Positions 8,285-16,586 of a stretch of 30,387 bases of DNA are shown here, in pieces (the first letter of the stretch is position 1; each line of letters begins with the position of its first letter). The notes under the pieces were generated by a model. That model had not been told where the DNA came from, ran no database searches, and saw nothing but the letters and a program-made list of their open reading frames with translations. The DNA lies in NCBI GenBank assembly GCA_021791615.1, contig JAJYWG010000534.1:1-30387 (forward strand). The letters are read 5' to 3'. Origin of the DNA: Actinomycetes bacterium. GTDB taxonomy: Bacteria; Actinomycetota; Acidimicrobiia; Acidimicrobiales; RAAP-2. Position numbers and translations under genes: made by a program.

Positions 8285-8503
8285 CGAGCCCAACGTGTTC
8301 ACCTCGCGCAATGGCGGCGCTGACTCCGGTATGGATCTCGTCGCAGGAGTGGGCCATGTGGGGCGGCAGGTCAGGACCGCTTCGACGTCGCAGCGCGTGG
8401 AGGGACATCCCAACAGGGACCCGGTGAAACGCGAACCACCCGATGGGCAGCAGCATGAGCCCGTCTGGAATCCCACGCCTTCAGGCGTGGGAGGAAGTCA
8501 AAC
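8285..8503 (+). mobile_element. Relic of an IS200/IS605-type element: decayed tnpB 3' end plus right-end hairpin
   Basis: The right part, TGGAATCCCACGCC-TTCA-GGCGTGGGAGGAAGTCAA, has the layout of the conserved right end of many IS200/IS605 elements: a perfect stem-loop followed by G-rich sequence and TCAA. The preceding 150 bases, read on the plus strand, give fragments such as VKREPPDGQ and EPVWNPTPSG, which resemble the variable C-terminal tail of IS1341-type TnpB. No intact tnpB or tnpA frame remains. The left limit is a guess. In active elements this end also forms the 3' part of the TnpB guide RNA. Confidence 0.5.
8471..8492. repeat. 9-bp perfect stem-loop (IS200/IS605-like right end)
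   Basis: TCCCACGCC (8471-8479) and GGCGTGGGA (8484-8492) pair perfectly around a TTCA loop. The hairpin lies 6 bases beyond the stop of the minus-strand gene ending at 8498, so it could now also act as that operon's terminator. Confidence 0.7.
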
Positions 8504-9427
8504 GGGGCGCATGACCGGGGCTGGCGGGACCGGCACCGGTGGGCAGGGTGGTCCGAGCGCCTGAGCGACTGCGTCCGCGGCGTCTGCGAGCAGCGAAGGT
8601 CCCACGGGGAACGTGAGCAGCCGCCCCGCCGCCGGCCACCATCCGGCCGCTCGCACGGGGACGTCCTCGAGCGGCCCCGTCAACGCGGAGACCAGAGGCG
8701 CCAGGCCGAGCTCGACGCGGCTGGCGGGCGAGGGACACCCCTCGAACACCGTGAGGACTGCGCGCGGACCTCGAGGGTTGCCGTTCCCGGCGGAAGTGAC
8801 CGAGAGGTCGACGCGTCCGCGTATGGCAACTCGGGGCATGGTCGGAGAGCACCACCACCGATCAGGAGCACCGATCACCGGCCTCAGCCCCGGACGCGAC
8901 CAGTCGACAGCACTCAGGAGGTTCGAAGCCCACGTGGTGGCTTCGGCCCGTACCAGCGCCACGACGGGAGCGGCTGCCCGCGAGAGCCATGTCCCGAGGG
9001 ACCCGGGCGGCCCGCCCCTGCCGGCCATCTCGGCGACGACCGTGGCGACTGCATCGGCAGGGGCGTACAACGCGCCGGTGGTGCAAACACGTACAGCGGC
9101 GATCCCGATGGTCCGGCGTGCCGTCCACGGGGACCACCGGAAAGGGGTGACGGCACGCCCGAAAAATCTTTGGCGGAGCGCAAAGGGCGTGATGCGCGTC
9201 AGAGCCTCGCCAAGGAGATCGGCGCGCCGCTCGAGGCACCACAGGAGCCGGGTACGCAGCTCGCCCCGGTCGGCTTCGGTGAGCACCGGGTACCCACGAG
9301 GCGCTATCAGCGCCGCGGTCAGCTCCTCGGCCACCGGCGTGGTGCTCCAGGCCGAGATCGATTGGGGAACGTCGGTCGATCGGCACAGGCGATCGGCCGG
9401 CATACAGGGGTGCTCGGGCCGGGTCAT
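8498..9427 (-). CDS. Conserved-looking protein of unknown function, possibly nuclease-like fold
   Basis: 309 residues, no signal peptide or membrane segment. I do not recognise the family. The segment AIRGRVDLSVTS (about 210-221), followed some 12 residues later by the strand AVLTVFEG, is reminiscent of the G-x-x-D ... D/E-x-K strands of PD-(D/E)XK proteins, but the second acidic-Lys pair is not clear. The ATG at 9427 overlaps the upstream gene's stop as ATGA, so the two are one translational unit. The C terminus (PAPVMRPV) and stop codon fall in the TCAA end of an IS200/IS605-type relic, so the original C terminus may have been altered by that insertion. Function unknown. Confidence 0.7.
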   Translation of the reverse strand: MTRPEHPCMPADRLCRSTDVPQSISAWSTTPVAEELTAALIAPRGYPVLTEADRGELRTRLLWCLERRADLLGEALTRITPFALRQRFFGRAVTPFRWSPWTARRTIGIAAVRVCTTGALYAPADAVATVVAEMAGRGGPPGSLGTWLSRAAAPVVALVRAEATTWASNLLSAVDWSRPGLRPVIGAPDRWWCSPTMPRVAIRGRVDLSVTSAGNGNPRGPRAVLTVFEGCPSPASRVELGLAPLVSALTGPLEDVPVRAAGWWPAAGRLLTFPVGPSLLADAADAVAQALGPPCPPVPVPPAPVMRPV

Positions 9428-10284
9428 GCGGCGGTCGCCTCAGAGCGCCCCGGTCCACATTGCTCGGCCGCCACCCGGATCACCCGCCGGACGGAGGAAA
9501 AGAGCATCTCGTCAGTCACGTCCTCGCGCTCGAGCTCGCCGGACATGAGCCGGTAGGTGGCGAGACGGAACGGTGGAGCGCCGCTGCGGAGCGTCTCGAG
9601 GAGGCCGGCGAAGTGGCGGTCCTGGCGCTCGCTCTCAGGATCGGCACCGGGCGAGAGATTGACGATGCAGACCGACCTGCGGTCGACCGGGGCTGTGCCG
9701 AGCACGAGGTCGAGCGTGTCGGAGAGGACCACACGTCCTCCGCACAGGGGGATGGCGACGCGGTCGCGCGTACGAGGGCGCCAGGACGAAGGGACTGGTC
9801 CCCACTGCCCCACCATACGGCGGGCGGCTGCAGTGACCTCCCGGCGGACGGACGCCCGCTGCGCCGGGGTGAGGCAGCGCAGGAGGTCCAGGAGCGCCTC
9901 GCCCTCGTCGCCACCGGCGGCGAGGGCTTCGACCGCGTCGGCGATCGGGTCGTCGATCCGACCGGTCGCGACGAGCTGGCGAAAGAGGGCGCCGAGCAAC
10001 GCGCCGCGCGCTCGGGGCACGTCGAGTCGCGCCTGAGGGTGGGAGGACGACGGGCCGCGCCCGCTGTGCCGGTCGATCCTCACGGGGGGTGAGCCAGGCG
10101 GCAACTCCCTGGCAGCCGCACCCACGCCGTCCTCCAACCACTCCCTCAGACCACGGACCAGGCAGTGGTCGACCTGAGGGCGGCGGTAGGGGTCGCCTCG
10201 GAGGGCAGCGAGCGCCGGCTCGGGCATGAGGGGCGACGCCTCAGCCGTCAAGGCCGAAGTTCGGAGCGAGGGTGCATCGTCCAT
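9424..10284 (-). CDS. Protein of unknown function, possible inactive RecB/Cas4-like domain
   Basis: 286 residues. The ATG at 10284 is 6 nt after a CACACT box, and upstream extensions would run into a divergent gene. The N-terminal half includes RPQVDHCLVRGLREWLEDGVG. The C-terminal half has GRVVLSDTLDLVLGT, the strand SVCIVNLSPG, then DRHFAGLLETLRSGAPPFRLATYRLMSGE. This order resembles a RecB/Cas4-type PD-(D/E)XK core (G-x-x-D-L-x-x-G, then D-x-K-x-G, then Q/Y helix), but where D-x-K is expected there is N-L-S, so catalysis looks lost. The fold is an inference. The gene is coupled to the next by ATGA; both probably act together in the cytoplasm. Confidence 0.7.
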   Translation of the reverse strand: MDDAPSLRTSALTAEASPLMPEPALAALRGDPYRRPQVDHCLVRGLREWLEDGVGAAARELPPGSPPVRIDRHSGRGPSSSHPQARLDVPRARGALLGALFRQLVATGRIDDPIADAVEALAAGGDEGEALLDLLRCLTPAQRASVRREVTAAARRMVGQWGPVPSSWRPRTRDRVAIPLCGGRVVLSDTLDLVLGTAPVDRRSVCIVNLSPGADPESERQDRHFAGLLETLRSGAPPFRLATYRLMSGELEREDVTDEMLFSSVRRVIRVAAEQCGPGRSEATAA

Positions 10285-10290
10285 GGCACC

Positions 10291-10296
10291 AGTGTG
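10291..10296 (-). promoter_or_regulatory. Candidate leaderless -10 box for the 9424-10284 gene
   Basis: CACACT on the minus strand (10296-10291) ends 6 nt before the ATG at 10284. It keeps the A at position 2 and T at position 6. A weak TGTGACA lies upstream at about -35. Confidence 0.35.
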
Positions 10297-10334
10297 GACG
10301 GGGGTTGTCACACACTCGGGAGGCGCCCAGCCCG

Positions 10335-10340
10335 TAGCCT
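10335..10340 (+). promoter_or_regulatory. Leaderless -10 box for the small membrane protein gene
   Basis: TAGCCT ends 7 nt before the GTG at 10348. The same spacing is seen at pheA, the CHAD gene and the Nudix gene in this window. Confidence 0.5.
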
Positions 10341-10347
10341 GGAGAGG

Positions 10348-10626
10348 GTGCGTGCCCACCCGTTCCCCGCGACCTTCCCGGCTCCGGTCCCTCCGGGAGC
10401 AGAGCTGGCCTTCTACCTCGTCTTCGGGGCGTTCGTCGTTGCCATGGTCGTCCTGGCCGTCGTCACCATCACCTGGGCCGTCCGACGCGACCGCGAGGGA
10501 CGCGCTGCGTGGGTCCGGCGCCATCGCCCGGGCGTCGTCCCGGACGACCGCACGGTCCACCCGCCGATGACCAACGGCCACGGGCCCCGAGACCACTCCG
10601 GCACCACGGCGGAAGACCCCGAATGA
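10348..10626 (+). CDS. Small single-span membrane protein
   Basis: 92 residues from a GTG start chosen because it lies 7 nt after TAGCCT. After about 18 residues rich in Pro there is one strong hydrophobic span (LAFYLVFGAFVVAMVVLAVV, about residues 19-38), then WAVRRDREGR and a hydrophilic, Pro/His-rich tail. The positive charge after the span predicts a cytoplasmic C terminus. The stop overlaps the start of the lipase gene as ATGA, so the two are coupled, and it may anchor or assist that enzyme. No family recognised. Confidence 0.7.
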   Translation: MRAHPFPATFPAPVPPGAELAFYLVFGAFVVAMVVLAVVTITWAVRRDREGRAAWVRRHRPGVVPDDRTVHPPMTNGHGPRDHSGTTAEDPE

Positions 10627-11600
10627 TTGCTCATCTCGGGGGGAGCCACGAGGAGGTCGAGCACGGGTCCGAGCCGTCCACGACCGACGTGTCGCACCGA
10701 TCCCTCTGGCGCCGTTGGCTTGGCGGCCGGCGGCCGGCGAGCGCAGTCCGATCCCGGAGCGTCCCGACCGCGTTCGTCCTCGCCGGTGGCGGCACTCGCG
10801 GCGCGGTGCAAGTCGGGATGCTGGCCGAGCTCGTCAAGCGGGGCATCAGCGCCGACCGCGTCTACGGTGCGTCGGTCGGTGCGGTGAACGCTGCGGCGTA
10901 CTGCGGGGACCCGACGCCAGCCGGAATGGAACACCTCGAGGCTGTCTGGAGGAGCCTGTCGGGGGAGGTCGTGTTCCCGCGGAGCCGGGTGCACGGGCCT
11001 TGGCGATACTTGCAGCGCCGGCCGTCGGTCCATGCCAACACAGGGCTTCGCCGGATCATCGAAGAGGGCCTCGTCTTCGAGCGGCTGGAGGACGCACCCA
11101 TCCCCCTTGAAGTAGTGGCGACGTCGCTCACCGGCGGCGAGGAGCGCTGGCTCACCCGGGGAGCGGCCGTCGAGGCAGTGCTGGCTTCGGCGGCGATCCC
11201 GGCCATCTTCCCGCCAGTGGAGATCGGAGGCGAGCTGCTGGTCGACGGCGGCGTCGTCAACAACGTCCCCATCAGCCGGCCCCTCGCGGCGGGGATCAAG
11301 CGGATCTACGTCCTGCTCTGCGGTCCTCTCGACTACCGCCCCCCGGCCCCCGGCCGGCCCATTGAAGCCGTGCTGACCGCGTTCTTCGTGGCGATCCACG
11401 CCAGGTTTGCCCGGGAGCTGGCCGCCCTCCCGCCCGACGTGGAAGTGATCGTGCTCACCGGCGGCGGCGAGCCGGGGGGCGACTATCGGGACTTCTCGTC
11501 TACCGCCGAGATGATCGAGGCGGGACGAGCTGCGGTCGCGTCTGCTCTCGGGCGCACGGGTCCCTCGGCGGCAGCAGACCCGGTGGGTGCGCACGGCTGA
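10623..11600 (+). CDS. Patatin-like phospholipase (RssA/NTE family)
   Basis: Predicted serine esterase acting on lipid acyl esters through a Ser-Asp dyad. From the ATG at 10623 (ATGA overlap with the preceding gene) the product has 325 residues. The oxyanion-hole motif LAGGGTRGAVQVGML lies at about residues 53-67, the nucleophile elbow GASVG has Ser84, and the catalytic Asp209 is in VDGGVVNN. ASAAIPAIFPPVE, just before it, is also typical of the family. The N-terminal ~45 residues are charged and not conserved. No signal peptide or membrane helix is seen, so it is cytosolic or peripheral, and the coupled one-span protein upstream may bring it to the membrane. The natural substrate is unknown. 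Confidence 0.9.
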   Translation: MIAHLGGSHEEVEHGSEPSTTDVSHRSLWRRWLGGRRPASAVRSRSVPTAFVLAGGGTRGAVQVGMLAELVKRGISADRVYGASVGAVNAAAYCGDPTPAGMEHLEAVWRSLSGEVVFPRSRVHGPWRYLQRRPSVHANTGLRRIIEEGLVFERLEDAPIPLEVVATSLTGGEERWLTRGAAVEAVLASAAIPAIFPPVEIGGELLVDGGVVNNVPISRPLAAGIKRIYVLLCGPLDYRPPAPGRPIEAVLTAFFVAIHARFARELAALPPDVEVIVLTGGGEPGGDYRDFSSTAEMIEAGRAAVASALGRTGPSAAADPVGAHG

Positions 11601-11634
11601 GCACCGTTGCCGGGGCGGTCGGGCGGCGATTCAC

Positions 11635-11654
11635 CTCCGCCCTGAAAGGCGGAG
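11635..11654 (+). terminator. Hairpin after the lipase gene
   Basis: CTCCGCC (11635-11641) and GGCGGAG (11648-11654) form a perfect 7-bp stem with a 6-base loop, 34 bp after the lipase stop. No T-run follows, as is common in high-GC actinomycetes. Confidence 0.5.
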
Positions 11655-11749
11655 CGCTCTCTGCTTCAGGAGCGGTAGCAACGGCGGTGGGCGTGGACTG
11701 CCTCCGAAGTCGTGACGCACTTGTCACGGCCACCTGCTGGAATACAGAG

Positions 11750-14700
11750 ATGCCGCACACCACCGGAGCCGGGGGCACTACTACGACCGCCGGCGCCGAA
11801 GGCAACCTCAGTGAAGGCGGGCAGGCTGCGCCAGGTCCAGAGAGTCGAGGAGCGAGCTCTGGCATCCCCGTTGGGTTCCACCCCGCTGTCCGGGAGTGGT
11901 TCACCACCCGTTTCCCCGGCGGCCCGACCCTTCCCCAGGCCCGAGCATGGCCGCTGATCGCCGGCGGGCAGGACGTGCTGGTCGCTTCGCCGACCGGCAC
12001 CGGCAAGACCCTGACCGCGTTCTTGGTGGCCATCGACGCCGCGTGCCGCGGGAGAGTGTCTTCTTCGGACCCCGGCGAGCGCGCAGACCCGCGGTCCGCC
12101 GGGCCGACGGTGGTGTACGTCTCACCACTGCGGGCATTGGCCGTCGACGTCCGTGAGAACCTGGAGATCCCGCTCGCCGGCATCCGTCAGGCAGCCGAGA
12201 GGCTCGGAGAACGGGTACCCGACGTCACCGTCGGAGTCCGTACGGGCGACACGCCGGCCTCCGAGCGTGCGGCAATGTGGCGGCATCCCCCCGACGTGTT
12301 GGTGACGACGCCGGAATCTCTCTACCTGCTGCTCACGGCGGCGGCATCGCGCTCGGCGCTTGGCAACGTCCGTACGGTCATCGTCGACGAGATCCATACC
12401 CTCGTCCGAGACAAGCGCGGGGCACACCTCTCCCTGAGCTTGGAACGCCTGGCCGAGGTGGTGCACCGTCAGGGCGGGCATCTCCAGAGGATCGGGCTGT
12501 CGGCGACCCAGCGTCCGCTGTCGGTCATGGCCGACCTCCTGTCGGGGGCCGGGGACCGTCCCCGGCCGGCAGTGGTGGACTGCGGGCACCGGCGCGCCCT
12601 CGACGTTGCCGTCGAGCTGCCCTCCGCAGATCTGGAGGCGGTGGGCGGGCAGCACCAATTCGCCGAAGTGCTCGACCGGATTGCCGCGCACGTCACCGAG
12701 CACCGGACGACGCTGGTCTTCGTCAACACGCGCAAGCTGGCAGAACGGGTGGCTCACGAGCTGGCCGAGCGGCTCACGGTGGACATGGAAGGGCTGGGAT
12801 CAGAGGGTCCGGTGGTGGCAGCGCATCACGGGAGCTTGTCTGCCGACCGGCGGCGCCTCGTCGAGACGAGGCTGCGAGCGGGCGAGCTGCGCGCCCTCGT
12901 GGCGACGGCATCACTCGAGCTCGGGATCGACGTCGGTCCCGTCGACCTCGTGTGCCAGATCGGCTCGCCGCGCGCCATCGCCACGTTCCTCCAACGGGTC
13001 GGACGAGCGAACCACCAGGTCGACGGCATGCCTGTCGGGCGCATCTACCCCTTGACCCGTGACGAGCTGGTCGAGTGTGCCGCGATCTTGGCGGCGGTGC
13101 GATCGGGACGGCTCGACGCGACGACACCGGTGGTCGCACCTCTCGACGTGCTGGCCCAGCAGATCGTGGCTGAAGTTGTTGCCGCCGGCGAGTGGGACGA
13201 GGACGGCCTCTTCGACATGGTGAGAAAGGCTGCTCCTTACGCGCTGCTCACACGTCACGACTTCGACGAGGTGGTGGACCTCGTGAGCTGGGGCATCCCG
13301 ACCGGCCGGGGCCGGCGTGGCGCTCACCTGCACCGGGACGGCGTGAACGGTCTGCTGCGCCCGCGCCGGGGAGCCCGATTGGCCGCGCTCACCAACGGCG
13401 GCGCCATCCCCGACACCGGTGACTACCGGGTGGTGCTGGACCCCGAAGATGTGACGCTCGGCGCGGTGCACGAAGACTTTGCCGTCGAAGCCAACATCGG
13501 GGACGTCTTCCTCCTGGGCACTCACTCGTGGCGGGTCCGAAAGGTGGACGTCGGCACCGTCCGGGTGACCGACGCGGGCGATGCAGCCCCGAGCGTGCCG
13601 TTTTGGCTGGGGGAGGCTCCCGCCCGGACCCCAGAGCTCTCGGCAGTGGTGGCCGACCTCAGAGAGCTGGTGGACCGCGCGCTCGGCGGGACTGCACCTA
13701 TCAAGACGGCGCTCACCAACACGGCGCCTGTGCCCGCCAACCCAGCGCCCGTGTCCGCCAACACGGCGCCCGTGTCCGCCAACCCGGCGCCCGTGTCCGC
13801 CAACACAGTGTCCGCCAATACAACGCCCGCCAACACAGCCCCTGCAGCGGTCGCCCGACGCTCTGTCCGCGAGGTCTGCGGGCTGGGCGAGCACGCCGCC
13901 GGTCAGGTGGTGGACTACCTCGCACAAGGGCGGGCCGTCCTGGGAACGCTGCCGACGCAGAGCCGCCTGGTCGTCGAGCGCTTCTTCGACGAGACCGAGG
14001 GGACGCAGCTCGTGATCCACTCTCCCTACGGTGGGCGGATCAACAGAGCGCTCGGCCTGGCCTTGCGCAAGAGGCTGTGCGTCAACTTCGATTTCGAGCT
14101 GCAGGCAGCAGCCGACGACGACACCGTGGTCCTGTCGCTCGGCCCCCAGCACAGCTTCCCGCTCGAGCACGTCTTCGGCATGCTGAAGGCCCGCGACGCC
14201 GAAGCGGTCCTCACCCAAGCGGTGTTGTTCCATCCGATGTTGAGGGCCCGATGGCGCTGGAACTGTACGCGGGCATTGGTGGTCCCCCGATCCCATGGAG
14301 GGCGCCGCCGGCCGATCCATCTCCAGCGGATGGACGCCGACGACGTGATGGCCGCCGCGTGGCCTGCCTTGGCCGCTTGCCAGGAGAACGCCCCCCCGGG
14401 TCCGGTTGCCGTGAGCGACCACGTCCTCGCCCGCCAGACGGTCACCGACTGCCTCAACGAGCAGCTCGACGTGGAAGGGCTCGTGACTCTGCTCGATGCC
14501 GTCGGTTCAGGGAGAGTCGACGTCCGACTGGTCGAGACGCTCGAGCCATCTGTGCTCGCACACGGGATACTTACCGGCCGACCGACCACGTTCTTGGATG
14601 GTGCGCCGCTGGAGGAGCGGAGGTCACGCGCCGTGTCGCTCCGCGGTGACCGGAGCAGGGCGGGCGTTGACGGGAGCGGGGCGGTGGACGGCAGGAGCAG

Positions 14701-16468
14701 GGCGGGCGCTCTTGAGGTCCCGCTCGACCAGCTCGGGGTGCTCGACGGACCGGCGTCGGCCGAAGTGCTGGCCATGGTGCAACCACATCCTCGCTCGCCC
14801 GACGAGTTTCACGACCTCCTCTTGTCACTCGTCGCCTGCCGGCCTGTGCCGGCCTGGCGCGGGCTGTTCGACGCGCTGGTGATCGACGGCCGGGCTGCGA
14901 CCGTGGCCGGCTGCTGGGTCGCGACCGAACGCGTCGAGCTGGCCAGCTCCCTCCCCGATGACGACCTGGCTGTGGCTGAATGCCTGCGGGGGCACCTCGA
15001 GATCGCCGGGCCGGTGACCCTCCCCGAGCTCATCTCCGACCGGCCTCTTGGGCGCACGGGCGACGCACCCCGACAAGAGAGGGAGCGCGGTGATGGCGGC
15101 CCCTGGCGCGGCGCGCAGGTGCGGGGCGCGCAGGTGCGCGGCGCACCGGTCACCCAGGCGCGAGCGGCCACCGGGATCGCCCGGCTGGAGGCCGGTGGCG
15201 CTGCCATCCAGCTCCCCGACGGACGGTGGTGCGCCCGGTACCTCCTCGTGCGTCTTCTCGCGGCTGGTCGCCAACGCCGTCGCCGACAGCACGAACCGGT
15301 GAGCATCACCGACTTCGTCCGTTTTCTCACCCGCTGGCAGCATGCAGCGCCGGGCACGCGGCTCTCGGGTCGCTCGGGCGTCCAAGCGGTGATCGAGCAA
15401 CTGGCGGGGATCCACGTGCCGACTGCCGACTGGGAGCGTCACGTCCTTCCTCTCCGGGTCGAGGGGTACGACCCCCGCTGGCTGGACGAACTGTGCCTCT
15501 CGGGTGACGTGGTGTGGGGTCGGCTGGCGACGAGGGACACAGCCGAGCGAAGCGGCATTGCCTCGGAGCGGCGGCGATCGACGGTGCCGTCGCCGGCCAC
15601 CCCGCTGGCCCTGGTGGAGCGTCGCGATCTGGGGTGGCTGCTGCCGGCGGTGCGTTGGGACCAAGTGGCAGCCGTGCCGAGAGCAGGGCCCGGAGCCGAC
15701 GTCCTGGCCGTGCTCGCAGAGCGCGGTGCCAGCTTTCGTACCGACATCGGCCCGTGGTCGGGCCGGCTGCCTGAGGACGTCGACCAGGGCCTGTGGGACC
15801 TGGTGGCCCGCGGTCTGGTCACGGCCGACACGTTCTCGGCGGTGCGTACCGTGCTCGCCGCTCGGCACCGGTGGGCCGTTCGCGGGCGCCGTTCAGCCGG
15901 CACGGGCAGCCGGCGCCTGTTTCGGAGTGCCGGTGGTCCGGGCGTGCCCGCCGGTCTCTCGCCGAGCGCACGCACCGCAACCGGGCGAAGCACCAGCGGG
16001 GAAGGACGGTGGTCGCTCCTCCCCGTACCCGAACCAGTCGGCGAGCATGATCCGCGGCGAGACGAGCTGGCCGAGCTCGTGGCGTGGCGGATGCTCCAGC
16101 GCTGGGGAGTGGTCGCCTGGGAATTGTGGAGCCGCGAAGCGTTCCGGCTCCCGTGGCGCGAGGTCGTTCGGGCTCTTCGGCGGCTGGAAGCGCGAGGGCA
16201 GGCGACGGGTGGCCATCTCGTTGCCGGCTTGTCGGGCGAGCAGTATGCCCTGCCGGAAGCTATCTCCGCTCTGGCCCAGGTACGCTCGGCGCCACCCGAG
16301 GGCTCTGCTGTCGTCCTCGCGGCAACCGATCCTCTGAATGTGACCGGTTCGGTCCTTCCCGGCGGGCGGGTGCCGGCGGTGCGCCACCGGACGGTCGAAG
16401 TGCTCGACGGTCGCGTCGTGGGCGACGGAGGCCGGTATGAAGCGCCTCCTCGGAGGCCACCGACCTGA
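11750..16468 (+). CDS. lhr: Lhr-type ATP-dependent helicase (DEAD/DEAH box), full-length form
   Basis: Large superfamily 2 helicase, 1572 residues from the ATG at 11750, comparable to full-length Lhr of other bacteria. Lhr translocates 3'-5' on single-stranded DNA and acts in DNA repair. Motif I is SPTGTGKT (Lys86), motif II is VDEIH (Asp213-His216), motif III is SATQRP, and motif VI is FLQRVGRANH. Winged-helix and Lhr-specific domains follow (AVHEDFAVEANIGDVFLLG, ESPYGGRINRALGLALRKR-like segment, FELQAAADDD). Three low-complexity insertions interrupt it: Ala-Pro-Val-Ser-Asn repeats at about residues 650-700, a Gly/Ser/Arg-rich stretch near 970-990, and RGAQV repeats near 1120-1135. Starts at GTG 11687 or further downstream are possible. 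Confidence 0.93.
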   Translation: MPHTTGAGGTTTTAGAEGNLSEGGQAAPGPESRGASSGIPVGFHPAVREWFTTRFPGGPTLPQARAWPLIAGGQDVLVASPTGTGKTLTAFLVAIDAACRGRVSSSDPGERADPRSAGPTVVYVSPLRALAVDVRENLEIPLAGIRQAAERLGERVPDVTVGVRTGDTPASERAAMWRHPPDVLVTTPESLYLLLTAAASRSALGNVRTVIVDEIHTLVRDKRGAHLSLSLERLAEVVHRQGGHLQRIGLSATQRPLSVMADLLSGAGDRPRPAVVDCGHRRALDVAVELPSADLEAVGGQHQFAEVLDRIAAHVTEHRTTLVFVNTRKLAERVAHELAERLTVDMEGLGSEGPVVAAHHGSLSADRRRLVETRLRAGELRALVATASLELGIDVGPVDLVCQIGSPRAIATFLQRVGRANHQVDGMPVGRIYPLTRDELVECAAILAAVRSGRLDATTPVVAPLDVLAQQIVAEVVAAGEWDEDGLFDMVRKAAPYALLTRHDFDEVVDLVSWGIPTGRGRRGAHLHRDGVNGLLRPRRGARLAALTNGGAIPDTGDYRVVLDPEDVTLGAVHEDFAVEANIGDVFLLGTHSWRVRKVDVGTVRVTDAGDAAPSVPFWLGEAPARTPELSAVVADLRELVDRALGGTAPIKTALTNTAPVPANPAPVSANTAPVSANPAPVSANTVSANTTPANTAPAAVARRSVREVCGLGEHAAGQVVDYLAQGRAVLGTLPTQSRLVVERFFDETEGTQLVIHSPYGGRINRALGLALRKRLCVNFDFELQAAADDDTVVLSLGPQHSFPLEHVFGMLKARDAEAVLTQAVLFHPMLRARWRWNCTRALVVPRSHGGRRRPIHLQRMDADDVMAAAWPALAACQENAPPGPVAVSDHVLARQTVTDCLNEQLDVEGLVTLLDAVGSGRVDVRLVETLEPSVLAHGILTGRPTTFLDGAPLEERRSRAVSLRGDRSRAGVDGSGAVDGRSRAGALEVPLDQLGVLDGPASAEVLAMVQPHPRSPDEFHDLLLSLVACRPVPAWRGLFDALVIDGRAATVAGCWVATERVELASSLPDDDLAVAECLRGHLEIAGPVTLPELISDRPLGRTGDAPRQERERGDGGPWRGAQVRGAQVRGAPVTQARAATGIARLEAGGAAIQLPDGRWCARYLLVRLLAAGRQRRRRQHEPVSITDFVRFLTRWQHAAPGTRLSGRSGVQAVIEQLAGIHVPTADWERHVLPLRVEGYDPRWLDELCLSGDVVWGRLATRDTAERSGIASERRRSTVPSPATPLALVERRDLGWLLPAVRWDQVAAVPRAGPGADVLAVLAERGASFRTDIGPWSGRLPEDVDQGLWDLVARGLVTADTFSAVRTVLAARHRWAVRGRRSAGTGSRRLFRSAGGPGVPAGLSPSARTATGRSTSGEGRWSLLPVPEPVGEHDPRRDELAELVAWRMLQRWGVVAWELWSREAFRLPWREVVRALRRLEARGQATGGHLVAGLSGEQYALPEAISALAQVRSAPPEGSAVVLAATDPLNVTGSVLPGGRVPAVRHRTVEVLDGRVVGDGGRYEAPPRRPPT
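13720..13848 (+). repeat. 21-bp imperfect tandem repeats coding an APVSANT linker in lhr
   Basis: About five degenerate copies of a 21-bp unit (form GCGCCCGTGTCCGCCAACAC plus one base) encode TAPVPAN-PAPVSAN-TAPVSAN type repeats and shortened variants. It looks like a flexible linker expanded by slippage between the helicase core and later domains. Confidence 0.75.
15108..15152 (+). repeat. 15-bp tandem repeats (RGAQV) in lhr
   Basis: Three adjacent copies of a 15-bp unit, close to CGCGGCGCGCAGGTG, encode RGAQV-RGAQV-RGAPV in the C-terminal part of Lhr. Confidence 0.65.
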
Positions 16469-16492
16469 GCGCCGGCGTTGGCGGCTCAGGTC
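16462..16492 (+). terminator. Hairpin overlapping the lhr stop
   Basis: GACCTGAGC (16462-16470) pairs with GCTCAGGTC (16484-16492), and GCC/GGC extends the stem past a one-base bulge. The lhr stop codon lies in the left arm. The symmetric stem may also serve the convergent DUF4395 gene. Confidence 0.6.
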
Positions 16493-16586
16493 GCGAGGGG
16501 TCGTGGTCGGTGCCGCCCGATGGCCGCGTTTCGAACGGACGAGAAGCGGAGCCCTTGTCCTCTGCGAGTGCGCGGAGGCTGACCGC

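Noticed and set aside
7278..8564. 428-codon plus-strand frame opposite typA
   Set aside because: Mostly antisense of typA. Only its last part, over the IS200/IS605 relic, has any meaning, and that is reported separately.
11721..11748. TTGTCA-16 bp-TACAGA promoter for lhr
   Set aside because: The -10 would end one base before the ATG at 11750, leaving no room for a start there; it works only if translation starts further downstream.
12911..14422. 503-codon minus-strand frame inside lhr
   Set aside because: Complement shadow of conserved helicase domains; its repeats are just the antisense of the APVSAN linker.
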